Source: JAAYKS01 sp964479435
GTDB taxonomy: Bacteria; Bacillota; Clostridia; Saccharofermentanales; UBA5734
DNA length: 23,720 nucleotides
NCBI GenBank assembly: GCA_964479435.1
Contig: CAYZME010000028.1
Span: 1-23,720 of the forward strand
Direction: 5' to 3'
A program made the translations under genes and the position numbers. The notes under the pieces are model-generated. The model ran no database searches and had not been told where the DNA came from. It was given only the letters and a program-made list of their open reading frames with translations. Each line of letters starts with the position of its first letter. Position 1 is the stretch's first letter. This document shows, piece after piece, positions 1 through 7,639 of this stretch.

Positions 1-45
1 GTGCGCTCGCGATTTTTTTACAAGAGAAAGAGGAAAGAAGCATGA
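1..45 (+). CDS. gcvT: 3' end of glycine cleavage T-protein (aminomethyltransferase), partial
   Basis: Frame 1 is open from the window edge and encodes VRSRFFYKRKRKEA followed by TGA at 43-45. An FYKR-type basic tail is the usual C-terminus of bacterial GcvT. The stop overlaps the gcvH start in an ATGA arrangement, and gcvT directly upstream of gcvH is the common operon order. Only 14 codons are visible, so the call rests on the tail motif plus context and the enzyme core cannot be checked. GcvT transfers the aminomethyl carbon from lipoyl-GcvH to tetrahydrofolate. Confidence 0.6.
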   Translation: MRSRFFYKRKRKEA

Positions 46-422
46 ACGTACCGACTGAACTGCTCTATACCAAAGAACATGAATGGATCCGTATAGAAGG
101 AGATGTCGCCGTCATCGGGATCACCGACCACGCGCAGGACCTGTTGGGCGATGTGGTCTTCGTGGAATTACCCGACGCCGGCACCCATTTGGACGCGGGC
201 GACGCGTTGGCCAGTCTGGAATCGGTCAAGGCGGTATCGGAAGCTTTTATGCCGCAAGCCGGCACCGTTCGCGAGGTCAACACGGATCTGGAATCCGCGC
301 CGGACGCCATCAATGCGGATCCATACGGCAGCTGGATCGCCAAAGTGGCTTTCGATGAAGCGGTGCATACCGCCTCTTACCTCGACGCGGCGGCATACCG
401 CGCGTTTTGCCTGGAGGGTTGA
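42..422 (+). CDS. gcvH: Glycine cleavage system H protein
   Basis: A 126-residue lipoyl carrier protein that shuttles the aminomethyl group from P-protein to T-protein, and electrons to L-protein, in glycine cleavage. The N-terminus (YTKEHEWIR) and the lipoylation motif ESVKAVSE, with Lys63 as the expected lipoyl-lysine, are clear; length is normal for GcvH. The start at 42 is set by AGGAAAG at 31-37. The ORF is open further upstream in frame, but only this ATG has a ribosome site and matches family N-termini. It overlaps the putative gcvT stop and lies 2 nt before gcvPA, so co-translation is likely. No lipoate ligase or L-protein gene is visible in the window. Confidence 0.97.
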   Translation: MNVPTELLYTKEHEWIRIEGDVAVIGITDHAQDLLGDVVFVELPDAGTHLDAGDALASLESVKAVSEAFMPQAGTVREVNTDLESAPDAINADPYGSWIAKVAFDEAVHTASYLDAAAYRAFCLEG

Positions 423-424
423 GT

Positions 425-1807
425 ATGCCCCCGTATATACCACATACGCCGGACGACATCCGGCAGATGCTGGCGCAAATCGGCCTGCCGGATGTCGAGG
501 CTTTATTCGCCGACATACCTGCGCCCGTCCGCCTGGGGCGCCCGCTGGACCTGGGCGCCGGGATGACCGAATGGCAGCTCACCCGGCACCTGACCGCGAT
601 GTCGCAGCGCAATACCGGCACGGCCGCGGCCGCGCCGTTTCTGGGCGCGGGTGTCTATGATTCGTTTATCCCCGCGGCGGTGGACGCGCTGGCCTCCCGC
701 CAGGAGTTTTTCACCGCGTACACCCCCTACCAGCCTGAGATCAGTCAGGGGACTTTGCAGGCCTTGTTTGAATACCAGACGCTGATCTGCGAGTGGACGG
801 GCATGGATGTCGCCAACGCGTCGGTTTATGACGGCGCGTCCGCGGTCTCCGAAGCCGTTCGCATGGCCATGGCACAGACCCGTTCGCGGCACATTCTGTT
901 GTCGGCCGCTCTGCATCCGGGTGTGGCGGCGGCCATTCGCCCCCTGCTCGAGGCGGCCGGGGCAACCCTGCACTGGCTGCCGATGCGCGGGCTGGCCACC
1001 GACCACAAAACCGCCGCCGCCCTCCTCGCCTCCCCGCCGGACGGCGGCTGGGCGGCCGTCGTCGTACAGAGTCCAAACTTCCTCGGGGTGGTGGAAGATA
1101 TGGCGGCTTTTTCCGCGGCCGCCGCCTCAGCCGGCGCGCTGAGTATTCAATGCATTATGGACGCGCTTTCTCTGGCTGTCTTGTCCACCCCGGGGGAGTC
1201 CGGGGTGGACATTGCCGCCGGCAGCGGGCAGGGTCTGGGCGGCGGGTTGTCGTTCGGCGGCCCTTATTTTGGCTTTATGACCACGCGGGATAAACTGACC
1301 CGCCGGTTGCCCGGGCGTATCGTCGGGCAATCCCGGGACGTCGACGGCAAACGCGCGTTTGTGCTGACGCTGCAAGCGCGTGAGCAGCACATCCGCCGAG
1401 ACAAAGCCACTTCCAATATTTGCAGCAATCATTCCCTGTATGCCCTGCGCGCGGCCATCTATATGGCGCTTATGGGCCCCGCGGGGCTGCGCGACGCCGC
1501 GGCGGCGGCGATGCGCAACGCGCGGGCGTTGCGGCAAGGTCTGTTGTCGACCGGTCTGTTCGAGCCCGTCGGCGAACAACCCTGGTTTCGCGAATTTGCC
1601 CTGCGCCCACGTGTCGCGGGCGATGAATTGCGGCGCAAATGGCGCGCGGCCGGGTTTTTGCCCGGCTACGATCTGGCGCGGTTGGCGCCCGGCGATTGCC
1701 CGGGCTTGCCGCGCGATGCCATGCTGTTTTGCGCGACCGAAAAGAATACGGAAGAGCAAATTGCGCGCTTTGTCCAAGCTCTGACCGCCCCGGGAGGTGC
1801 GATATGA
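425..1807 (+). CDS. gcvPA: Glycine dehydrogenase (decarboxylating) subunit 1
   Basis: A 460-residue N-terminal half of P-protein. With GcvPB it forms the PLP-dependent decarboxylase that removes CO2 from glycine and loads the aminomethyl group on GcvH. The start is placed at ATG 425 (MPPYIPHTPDDIRQML), which matches the family N-terminus (YIPHT.DI..ML) and has GGAGG at 413-417; an in-frame start at 407 would lie inside gcvH and lacks support. Family segments seen include the FLGAGVYDSFIP-type and FFTAYTPYQPEISQGTLQ-type motifs. The stop overlaps the gcvPB start (ATGA at 1804-1807). Split P-protein is typical of Bacillota and many other Gram-positives and thermophiles, whereas proteobacteria usually carry a fused GcvP. 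Confidence 0.97.
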   Translation: MPPYIPHTPDDIRQMLAQIGLPDVEALFADIPAPVRLGRPLDLGAGMTEWQLTRHLTAMSQRNTGTAAAAPFLGAGVYDSFIPAAVDALASRQEFFTAYTPYQPEISQGTLQALFEYQTLICEWTGMDVANASVYDGASAVSEAVRMAMAQTRSRHILLSAALHPGVAAAIRPLLEAAGATLHWLPMRGLATDHKTAAALLASPPDGGWAAVVVQSPNFLGVVEDMAAFSAAAASAGALSIQCIMDALSLAVLSTPGESGVDIAAGSGQGLGGGLSFGGPYFGFMTTRDKLTRRLPGRIVGQSRDVDGKRAFVLTLQAREQHIRRDKATSNICSNHSLYALRAAIYMALMGPAGLRDAAAAAMRNARALRQGLLSTGLFEPVGEQPWFREFALRPRVAGDELRRKWRAAGFLPGYDLARLAPGDCPGLPRDAMLFCATEKNTEEQIARFVQALTAPGGAI

Positions 1808-3318
1808 AGCCAGCCGTTCCGCTTTTGTTCGAGCGCTCACGCCCCGGCCGACCGGGCGTCCGCATCGCGGCGGACGCCCATCGCGACACACCGGCCCATG
1901 ATGAGTTGCCCTCCAATCTGTTGCGGCAAACGCCGCCGGCTTTGCCGGAAGTGGCGGAAATCGATGTCATCCGCCACTATACCGCGCTGTCGCGGCTCAA
2001 TTTTGGTGTGGATGACGGTTTTTATCCGTTGGGCTCGTGCACGATGAAGCACAACCCCCGCATCAACGAAGTGCTGGCGCGGCTGCCGGGGTTTGCCGAT
2101 CTGCACCCGGCGGTGCCCGACGATGAGGCGCAAGGGGCGCTGGCCTTGATGTGCGAGCTGCAGGAGATGCTGGCCGAAATCACCGGGATGGACGCGTTTT
2201 CGCTGGCGCCGGCCGCCGGGGCGCATGGGGAGCTGACCTGTATGCTCATTTTGCGCGCCTGGCACCAGAGCCGCGGGGAATCCGGCCGCGACCTGATTCT
2301 GGTACCGGATTCCGCCCACGGGACCAATCCGGCCAGCGCGGCGGTCGCCGGATACCGGGTGGTGCAGATTCCATCGGCCCCGGACGGCACCGTCGACCTG
2401 GATTCGTTGCGCGCGGTCACGGGCGGACCCGACCGGGAGCGGATCGCGGGATTGATGTTGACCAACCCCAATACCCTCGGGCTGTTTGAGCACCAGATTT
2501 GCGCAATCGCCGAGCTGGTCCACGACGCCGGCGGTTTGCTGTACTACGACGGGGCCAATCTCAATGCCATTCTCGGCGTGGTACGCCCCGGCAACATGGG
2601 GTTTGACATGGTGCATTTGAACCTGCACAAGACCTTTTCCACGCCGCATGGCGGCGGGGGTCCCGGCGCCGGCCCGGTCGGGGTCGTCGCCGCGCTCGCG
2701 CCCTTTTTGCCCCATCCGGTCGTCCGCCGTGAAGTGAGTGAGACGGGCGAAGCCTGCTATCGGCGCCGCTCGCCGGGCGCGCGATCGATCGGCCGCGTGC
2801 GTGATTTTGACGGCAACTTTGGCGTGTTGGTGCGCGCGTATGCCTATATCCTCTCGATGGGCGCCGCAGGGTTGTTGCAGGCCAGTCAGGCCGCCGTGCT
2901 CAACGCCAATTATCTGCGCACCCGGCTGGGAGCGCGTTTCCGCGTGGCGCATGACCGCGTGTGTATGCACGAATTTGTCCTAGCCGGGCAGCGCGGCGCC
3001 GACGGGGCTCCGCCCGCCGCCGGCTCGACGCTGGATTTTGCCAAGCGTTTGCTGGATTATGGCGTTCATCCGCCGACGGTCTATTTCCCGTTGATCGTAC
3101 CCGAAGCCATGATGATCGAGCCCACCGAAACAGAAGCGGTGGAGACGCTGGATCAGTTTGTCGCGGCGATGTTCGCCGTCGCGGACGAAGCCGATGCCGA
3201 CCCGGCCAGCCTGCGCGAGGCGCCGCGTCACACGCCGGTCCGGCGCATCGACGAGGTCACAGCCGCCCGCAAGCCGGTCTTGCGCTGGCGGCCGGAGGCA
3301 GAGCCCGGGATCGGGTAG
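1804..3318 (+). CDS. gcvPB: Glycine dehydrogenase (decarboxylating) subunit 2
   Basis: A 504-residue C-terminal half of P-protein, carrying the PLP lysine. The expected Schiff-base residue is Lys276 in LNLHKTFSTPHGGGGPG. Other family landmarks are YPLGSCTMKHNPR (about 74-86) and DSAHGTNPASAA (about 169-180). The start is ATG 1804, overlapping the gcvPA stop and preceded by GGAGG at 1793-1797; the longer in-frame start at 1639 lies inside gcvPA and is rejected. The gene ends the gcv operon and is followed by a hairpin terminator. Length is normal and I see no lesions. Confidence 0.97.
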   Translation: MKPAVPLLFERSRPGRPGVRIAADAHRDTPAHDELPSNLLRQTPPALPEVAEIDVIRHYTALSRLNFGVDDGFYPLGSCTMKHNPRINEVLARLPGFADLHPAVPDDEAQGALALMCELQEMLAEITGMDAFSLAPAAGAHGELTCMLILRAWHQSRGESGRDLILVPDSAHGTNPASAAVAGYRVVQIPSAPDGTVDLDSLRAVTGGPDRERIAGLMLTNPNTLGLFEHQICAIAELVHDAGGLLYYDGANLNAILGVVRPGNMGFDMVHLNLHKTFSTPHGGGGPGAGPVGVVAALAPFLPHPVVRREVSETGEACYRRRSPGARSIGRVRDFDGNFGVLVRAYAYILSMGAAGLLQASQAAVLNANYLRTRLGARFRVAHDRVCMHEFVLAGQRGADGAPPAAGSTLDFAKRLLDYGVHPPTVYFPLIVPEAMMIEPTETEAVETLDQFVAAMFAVADEADADPASLREAPRHTPVRRIDEVTAARKPVLRWRPEAEPGIG

Positions 3319-3342
3319 AACGTTAATTCTTTCAACCATTCA

Positions 3343-3390
3343 AAACGGCTGACGACAACCACGCGGGTTGCCATCAGCCGTTTGTTTTTA
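3343..3390. terminator. Hairpin terminator between convergent gcvPB and the CoADR fusion gene
   Basis: Perfect 10-bp outer stem AAACGGCTGA (3343-3352) / TCAGCCGTTT (3374-3383), with an inner stem CAACC (3356-3360) / GGTTG (3366-3370). On the plus strand it runs into TTTGTTTTTA, a classic intrinsic terminator for the gcv operon. On the minus strand the tail is only TTTTG, so bidirectional function is possible but weaker. Confidence 0.85.
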
Positions 3391-3421
3391 CTCTGGATCG
3401 CCCGGGAAGGGTGGCGCGGCC

Positions 3422-5986
3422 TTAGATGAACAACAGGGTGTCCCCTTCTTCCGCCGTGCTCAGCATGCTGACGACCCCGCCAAAATCGACCCCGTCGATC
3501 AGCTCCTCCGGCTGGATGCCCATCACGTCCATCGACATGGTGCAGGCCACCAGCCGCACGCCGTTGGCCAGCGCGGTCTCGATCAGTTCCTCGAGGGAAT
3601 GGATGTTTTTCTTTTTCATCACCGCGCGCATCATACCGGTGCCCGCCCCGCCCATACTGAGTTTGGAGAGCGCGAGCTTTTTGGAACCGCGCGGCATCAT
3701 GGCGCCAAACATACGCGAGACGAAATCCTTTTTGACCCGCACCTTTTCCGGTTTGCGCAAAATATTGAGCCCCCAGAAGGTGAAGAACAAGGTCACTTTG
3801 CGCCCCATCGCCGCGGCGCCGTTGGCGATGATAAAGGTCGCGATCGCCCGGTCCAGATCCCCGCTAAAGACGACCATCGTCTTGTCGTGGGACGTTTCGC
3901 CGCCGGGGGTGGCGGTCTGTGTGCCCAAACCGATGGTTTCGGGCGCTTTGAGGTAGCCTTTGCGGATCCAATAACGCTCGGTATACCCTTCCTTCTCTTT
4001 CCATAGCAATTCGTTATGGGTTTTGGCACACCAGGCCTGAATGTCTTTGCCAAATGCCGGATCGGTCGAGGCGATTTCCAGCACGTCGCCCGGGGTCAGG
4101 GCTTTGATCTCCTGATTGACTTTCAAAATCGGGCCCGGGCACTGCAAGCCGCTGGCGTCGACCGTGCGGGTCGCCACCGGGCGCGATTGGGTCGTCGCCG
4201 GTTCGGGCGCGCTCCGCTGGACGACCACTTCGGCGCCGTCCCCGACCACCGTCACATACCCGTGGCAGTCGACGCCGTCGGGCAGGGGGACATCGGTGCG
4301 GCAATACACCTCGCCCTCGGCCAGCGGTACGCGATCGGGCTCGTGGATCATCTGGTAGAGCAAGTAACCCCCGCTGAGATTGGCCACACGGCCGAATCCG
4401 TATTGGCGCAAGATCCGTTCCGCGACATAGCCCCGCAAGCCGACGCGGCAGTAGATGAGGATGTCCCGATCGCGCGGCAATTCGCCGAGTCGGTCGCGCA
4501 ACTCGTCGACTGGGATGTTGATGGCGCCTTCCAGCGCGCCCAGCTCAAATTCCTCAGCCGTGCGCACGTCCAACAGCAATTCCTGCTCGCGATCCATCGT
4601 CTGGACATCGTGCCAATGCTTGACGCGCGTCAGCCCGTCCAGCTGATTGACAGCGGTGAACCCCGCCATGTTGACCGGGTCTTTGGCGGACGAATAAGGC
4701 GGCGCGTAACACAGCTCGAGGTGTTGGAGCTGGTCTACAGTAGCCCCCAGCTTGATCGCGGTCGCGATCACGTCGATGCGTTTGTCGATGCCGTCGACGC
4801 CGATCGCCTGCGCGCCCAGGACTTTGCGTGTCTCGGGCGAGTACAGCATTTTGAGGGTCATCTGCTGCCCGCCGGGGTAATACCCCGCGTGAGACAGGGG
4901 ATGGATATAGGTCTTCTCATACGCGATCCCGGCGCGGTGTAGATTTTTTTCGTTGTAGCCGGTCGAAGCTGCCGTCAGATCAAAGATTTTGATCACGCAA
5001 GACCCGATGACCCCGTCAAAGGGGACGTCCAGCCCGGCGATGTTGTCGGCCGCGATGCGGCCCTGGCGGTTGGCCGGACCCGCGAGCGGCAGCAACGTGG
5101 GTTTGCCGGTCATCAGGTCCACCGTCTCGACGGCGTCGCCGACCGCGTAAATGTCCGGGTCAGACGTCCTTTGGCGGTCGTCGACGCGAATGCCGCCCCG
5201 CTCGCCGATTTCCAACCCGCTGTCGCGCGCCAGATCGCTTTCGGGGCGCACGCCGATGCTCAGCACCACCAGGTCGGCCGGGACCGGCTCACCTTTGTCG
5301 AGCAGCACTTCCAACCCGTCCGCGACCTGGCGGACGCCCGTGATGGACGATCCGAGCATCAGGCGGATGCCGTTTTGGCTGAGGCTGGATTGCAGCAAGG
5401 TCGCCATCTCCGGGTCGAAGGGCGCCATCACCTGGTCCATCGCCTCGACGAGAACGACGGGGATGCCGCGCTCACGCAGGTTTTCCGCCATTTCGATGCC
5501 GATAAAGCCGCCGCCGACCACCACGGCGCGCCGCACCTGGCCACTGTCTACCAGGCGGCGAATCCGCACGGTGTCGGGGACGGTGCGCAGCGTGTGAACC
5601 CCCGGCAAATCGCGCCCTTCGATGCGCGGCACAAAAGGACGCGCGCCGGGCGAGAGGATCAGCTTGTCATAGGTTTCGTCGTATTCCAGACCGCTGACGG
5701 TTTCACGGACATGCACTTTTTTGTTGGCGCGATCGATCGCGACCACTTCGCTGTTGACGCGGACATCGATCCGGAAGCGCGCGCGCATGGCCTCGGGCGT
5801 TTGCACCAGCAGCTGTTCCTCTTGCTTGATGACGTCACCGATATAGTAAGGCAAGCCGCAGTTGGCATAGGAAATATGCTCCCCGCGCTCAAACAGGATG
5901 ATCTCCGCCTCTTCATCCAGCCTGCGCAGCCGCGCGGCCGCGCTCGCGCCTCCGGCTACTCCTCCAACGATCAATACTTTGCGCAT
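3422..5986 (-). CDS. CoA-disulfide reductase-type FAD/NAD(P) oxidoreductase fused to rhodanese, TusA and DsrE2 domains
   Basis: An 854-residue cytoplasmic flavoprotein. Residues 1-450 are a CoADR/NADH-oxidase-type module: FAD motif GGVAGG (8-13), redox Cys43 in YANCGLPYY (the position of the S. aureus CoADR cysteine), NAD(P) motif VVGGGFIGIE (157-166), FAD-binding AVGDA (281-285) and the C-terminal YAPPYSSAKDP motif (427-437). Residues ~460-550 are a rhodanese domain with Cys513 in YCRVGLRG. Residues ~607-675 are a TusA/SirA domain with Cys616 in GLQCPGP. Residues ~700-854 are a DsrE2-like domain. Such fusions are known in anaerobes; CoA-SSH, CoA-disulfide or polysulfide/persulfide reduction is expected, but the exact substrate cannot be read from sequence. 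The start at 5986 is chosen for the GGGAGGAG site at 5993-6000 and the GGVAGG N-terminus; an upstream ATG at 6079 has no support. It lies downstream of thioredoxin but past a terminator. Confidence 0.93.
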   Translation of the reverse strand: MRKVLIVGGVAGGASAAARLRRLDEEAEIILFERGEHISYANCGLPYYIGDVIKQEEQLLVQTPEAMRARFRIDVRVNSEVVAIDRANKKVHVRETVSGLEYDETYDKLILSPGARPFVPRIEGRDLPGVHTLRTVPDTVRIRRLVDSGQVRRAVVVGGGFIGIEMAENLRERGIPVVLVEAMDQVMAPFDPEMATLLQSSLSQNGIRLMLGSSITGVRQVADGLEVLLDKGEPVPADLVVLSIGVRPESDLARDSGLEIGERGGIRVDDRQRTSDPDIYAVGDAVETVDLMTGKPTLLPLAGPANRQGRIAADNIAGLDVPFDGVIGSCVIKIFDLTAASTGYNEKNLHRAGIAYEKTYIHPLSHAGYYPGGQQMTLKMLYSPETRKVLGAQAIGVDGIDKRIDVIATAIKLGATVDQLQHLELCYAPPYSSAKDPVNMAGFTAVNQLDGLTRVKHWHDVQTMDREQELLLDVRTAEEFELGALEGAINIPVDELRDRLGELPRDRDILIYCRVGLRGYVAERILRQYGFGRVANLSGGYLLYQMIHEPDRVPLAEGEVYCRTDVPLPDGVDCHGYVTVVGDGAEVVVQRSAPEPATTQSRPVATRTVDASGLQCPGPILKVNQEIKALTPGDVLEIASTDPAFGKDIQAWCAKTHNELLWKEKEGYTERYWIRKGYLKAPETIGLGTQTATPGGETSHDKTMVVFSGDLDRAIATFIIANGAAAMGRKVTLFFTFWGLNILRKPEKVRVKKDFVSRMFGAMMPRGSKKLALSKLSMGGAGTGMMRAVMKKKNIHSLEELIETALANGVRLVACTMSMDVMGIQPEELIDGVDFGGVVSMLSTAEEGDTLLFI

Positions 5987-6060
5987 GTCTTGCTCCTCCC
6001 TGTTTCGGCCGTGTCGCCGATCCTCGCGATTGATGTGTATGAGATCCATGCAAATTCCGG

Positions 6061-6096
6061 AAAAAAGCCGAACGGACATGCAGGTTCCGTTCGGCT
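6061..6096 (-). terminator. Intrinsic terminator downstream of thioredoxin
   Basis: Perfect 11-bp stem between 6066-6076 and 6086-6096 (minus-strand AGCCGAACGGA / TCCGTTCGGCT) with a 9-nt loop, followed on the minus strand by TTTTTT (6066-6061). It sits 24 nt past the thioredoxin stop and about 75 nt before the CoADR start, so the downstream gene either has its own promoter in 5987-6060 or relies on readthrough. I see no confident -35/-10 pair there. Confidence 0.85.
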
Positions 6097-6119
6097 GAAT
6101 ACCCGGTTCTGGTTCGCGG

Positions 6120-6440
6120 TCAACGTGTCAACATATCGGCATACGCTTGTTTCGATTGCGCGCCTACGCTCTTAGATGTAATCTTGCCGTCTTTGATCAC
6201 GATCACGGTGGGAATGCTCATGATGCCAAATTTTCCCGCCAGGTCCGGTTGATCGTCGACGTTGACTTTACATATTTTCGCCTTGCCCACATATTCATCG
6301 GCAAGGGCCTCGATCGTCGGCGCGACCATGCGGCAGGGCATGCACCACGAAGCCCAGAAATCGATCAATACCGGTTGATCACTCTGGAGTACTTCCTGGT
6401 CGAAATTGGCGGCTGTCAGTTCATATACGTTCTTGCTCAT
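6120..6440 (-). CDS. trxA: Thioredoxin, WCMPC active site
   Basis: A 106-residue thioredoxin, the small cytoplasmic dithiol reductant. The fold landmarks are present: LIDFWASWCMPCRMVAPTIE with Cys33/Cys36, a VDDQPDLA segment, and FGIMSIPTV with the cis-proline. The active site is Cys-Met-Pro-Cys rather than the usual Cys-Gly-Pro-Cys; the residue between the cysteines tunes redox potential, so reactivity may differ from housekeeping thioredoxin. The start is set at 6440 because AGGAG (6448-6452) is 7 nt away; the ATG at 6446, two codons upstream, is only 1 nt from it. It is preceded by a consensus -10 box. No thioredoxin reductase gene is adjacent. The downstream CoADR-rhodanese-TusA-DsrE2 gene suggests a thiol/persulfide context. 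Confidence 0.95.
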   Translation of the reverse strand: MSKNVYELTAANFDQEVLQSDQPVLIDFWASWCMPCRMVAPTIEALADEYVGKAKICKVNVDDQPDLAGKFGIMSIPTVIVIKDGKITSKSVGAQSKQAYADMLTR

Positions 6441-6481
6441 GTGCATTCTCCTCTCGAGCGCAATCGTTTTATTTCAACCAG

Positions 6482-6510
6482 ATTATAGAGAAAGCGGCCG
6501 CCCACGTAAG
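6482..6510 (-). promoter_or_regulatory. Probable sigma-A promoter of the thioredoxin gene
   Basis: On the minus strand a perfect TATAAT (6487-6482) lies 41 nt before the chosen thioredoxin start, with CTTACG (6510-6505) at a 17-bp spacing as a poor -35. Support is mostly the -10 box and its position. Confidence 0.55.
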
Positions 6511-6537
6511 TGACATAATCACGCTATCCAAGCACCG

Positions 6538-6759
6538 TTAAACAATTTCCTCTCCACGCAAAAAGGCCGCCCTTGCCTGATTGAGACTCCTATCATTTGC
6601 GCCGCCAGCATCATTCGTACGCGCGGCAACCGGCGTGTCAATTTTGGTATCGGAGTTTTTGATTCCGCCTGTCAAAGAGTCTGTAATAGGCGTTCTGATC
6701 TTGCGTCTTGAAAACTCGCTTGCAGTCTGTGAAGGGGCGTAGCCTTGTATACTTGGCAT
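6538..6759 (-). CDS. Small hypothetical protein, last gene of the island
   Basis: A 73-codon ORF rich in Ser, Thr, Arg and Asn, with no membrane segment and no recognised domain; it ends in LNQARAAFLRGEEIV. It begins almost immediately after the stop of the 82-residue gene. I placed the start at ATG 6759; a TTG at 6768 directly abuts the upstream stop. Neither has a convincing ribosome site, so expression would depend on translational coupling. It could be a second partner of the cassette, or a fragment of a larger displaced coding region. GC content is lower than in the flanking core genes. No function can be assigned. Confidence 0.4.
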   Translation of the reverse strand: MPSIQGYAPSQTASEFSRRKIRTPITDSLTGGIKNSDTKIDTPVAARTNDAGGANDRSLNQARAAFLRGEEIV

Positions 6760-6768
6760 GGTCTGCAA

Positions 6769-7017
6769 CTAAACAGCGGTTACCGCTTCGATGTCGTCCT
6801 CAGGGATCTCCATCAGCGAGGAAGTGTCAAACACAGGATCCCCACCCAGAAATTGCTTAACCCGCACAACAGCCGCACGAGCTTCATCGCCGCCAAAGTC
6901 TATATCTCGAATGGACACACGGAGAAGTGTGCCATCTGGCAATTTGATAAGGGCTTCCTTCTTCTGTTCCGACAGAGCGTACAGTTTTTCAAGGGGTCGG
7001 TTCTCCGGGGTCAACAT
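6769..7017 (-). CDS. Small acidic hypothetical protein, candidate immunity protein
   Basis: An 82-residue soluble protein (MLTPENRPLEKLYALSEQ...) with an acidic C-terminus (MEIPEDDIEAVTAV). The start at 7017 follows GAGG by 5 nt; a GTG at 7023 overlaps that site and is less likely. It begins 13 nt after the end of the frameshifted tail at 7031-7262, the usual position of an immunity gene behind a toxin tail, and its small acidic character fits. That role is an inference from position and composition: I do not recognise the family. The reading frame is intact, unlike the upstream partner. Confidence 0.6.
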   Translation of the reverse strand: MLTPENRPLEKLYALSEQKKEALIKLPDGTLLRVSIRDIDFGGDEARAAVVRVKQFLGGDPVFDTSSLMEIPEDDIEAVTAV

Positions 7018-7030
7018 GAACACCTCGTTT

Positions 7031-7262
7031 CTAGTAATGTATGATGGCGTCGGTAGTCAACATCGGATTCTCTCCGCCTTTTAAATATATTCCAATTACC
7101 GCTCTATCTGCCTCTTCACCAAAAATCCATTTTGTTTTTTCGGGGCACTTGATGAAGTCGATTCCCTTTATGTCCTCTGTGCGTTGCCACAACTTTGTCG
7201 ACCATTTCAGTCGCCATGCCCAGTGCGATCCATGCTTCTTTTGTAAGTGCTTTTTCACTCAC
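7031..7262 (-). pseudogene. Frameshifted small ORF, candidate orphan toxin tail (cassette A)
   Basis: Two overlapping frames together read like one protein. From GTG 7262, one frame encodes MSEKALTKEAWIALGMATEM and continues sensibly to ...VVATHRG, but stops early after MDFW. The other frame supplies a plausible second half (GIDFIKCPEKTKWIFGEEAD ... TTDAIIHY) ending at 7031. The crossover lies near 7175-7190, so a single-base indel is the simplest explanation; a sequencing error is possible. The first half continues in frame from the hinge of repeat A (GRDNKAKVSEK), apart from a TAA in the hinge. It is followed 13 nt later by the 82-residue gene. The toxin-tail reading is inferred from architecture; no catalytic motif is recognised. 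Confidence 0.5.
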
Positions 7263-7364
7263 CTTCGCTTTGTTATCGCGGCCTTAGCCTGCGTTGGGTG
7301 TCCGGTTGGTGTCGCGGCCGGAACCGCGAATATATGAAAAAACCGCCCGGAGGCGGTTTCATCA
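7254..7364 (-). repeat. Direct repeat copy A (terminator plus conserved hinge segment)
   Basis: Aligns without gaps to 8276-8386 at an offset of 1022 nt, with about 13 mismatches by eye in 111 positions (~88% identity). Read on the minus strand it begins with the terminator of the 83-residue gene and continues into a segment encoding RGSGRDTNRTPNAG, then a TAA codon, then GRDNKAKV leading into cassette A. Several differences from copy B are synonymous in this frame. Confidence 0.9.
7337..7359 (-). terminator. Intrinsic terminator after the 83-residue gene
   Basis: Minus-strand stem AAACCGCC / GGCGGTTT (7359-7352 with 7347-7340), 4-nt loop, then TTTTTT (7342-7337). It lies 28 nt past the stop at 7388 and is part of direct repeat A. 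Confidence 0.85.
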
Positions 7365-7387
7365 CCTGGGTTATGTCGAACCTGGGA

Positions 7388-7639
7388 TCAGGCGCTGGTC
7401 GGTTGGTACACAAAATCCCAGTCGATCACATCGAATAGATCAGCGATCGATTTTCCGTTGAAAACAGGCGCCGAAAGCAACTCGTCGACGTCAGAAAAAA
7501 GGTGATCGCCATAGGTGCCCGCGAGCAAATGCAGGGCATCCCGCCGTACGGGCATGATGTCGCACACCTCATCCAAGACCTTAAACTCGATATCTGAATT
7601 CAGGGACAGTATGTTGGCTCGCAAATCTTGCCGCGTCAT
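7388..7639 (-). CDS. Small acidic hypothetical protein, candidate immunity protein of the broken toxin tail
   Basis: An 83-residue soluble, acidic protein (MTRQDLRANILSLNSDIEFK ... DVIDWDFVYQPTSA), with no signal peptide or membrane segment. Its ATG (7639-7637) overlaps the TGA of the upstream toxin-tail frame (7638-7636) in an ATGA arrangement, and GGAGG lies upstream (within 7655-7660). Overlap with the last codons of a toxin tail is typical of immunity genes, so that is the inferred role; the family is not recognised. It is intact while its presumed partner is broken by several lesions. It is followed by an intrinsic terminator. Confidence 0.7.
   Translation of the reverse strand: MTRQDLRANILSLNSDIEFKVLDEVCDIMPVRRDALHLLAGTYGDHLFSDVDELLSAPVFNGKSIADLFDVIDWDFVYQPTSA

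Noticed and set aside
1..41. Glycine riboswitch upstream of gcv
   Set aside because: Only 41 bases precede gcvH and they encode the end of another gene; any riboswitch would lie before gcvT, outside the window.
1837..2970. 377-codon minus-strand open frame opposite gcvPB
   Set aside because: Antisense to an intact gcvPB; His/Gln/Arg-rich shadow translation.
4016..4942. Long plus-strand open frame (308 codons) opposite the CoADR fusion gene
   Set aside because: Antisense shadow of a high-GC gene with clear domain content; Arg/Ala/Asp-biased translation with no recognisable motif.
5171..6175. 334-codon plus-strand open frame across CoADR and thioredoxin
   Set aside because: Runs antisense to two confidently identified genes and through the terminator between them; composition typical of shadow frames.
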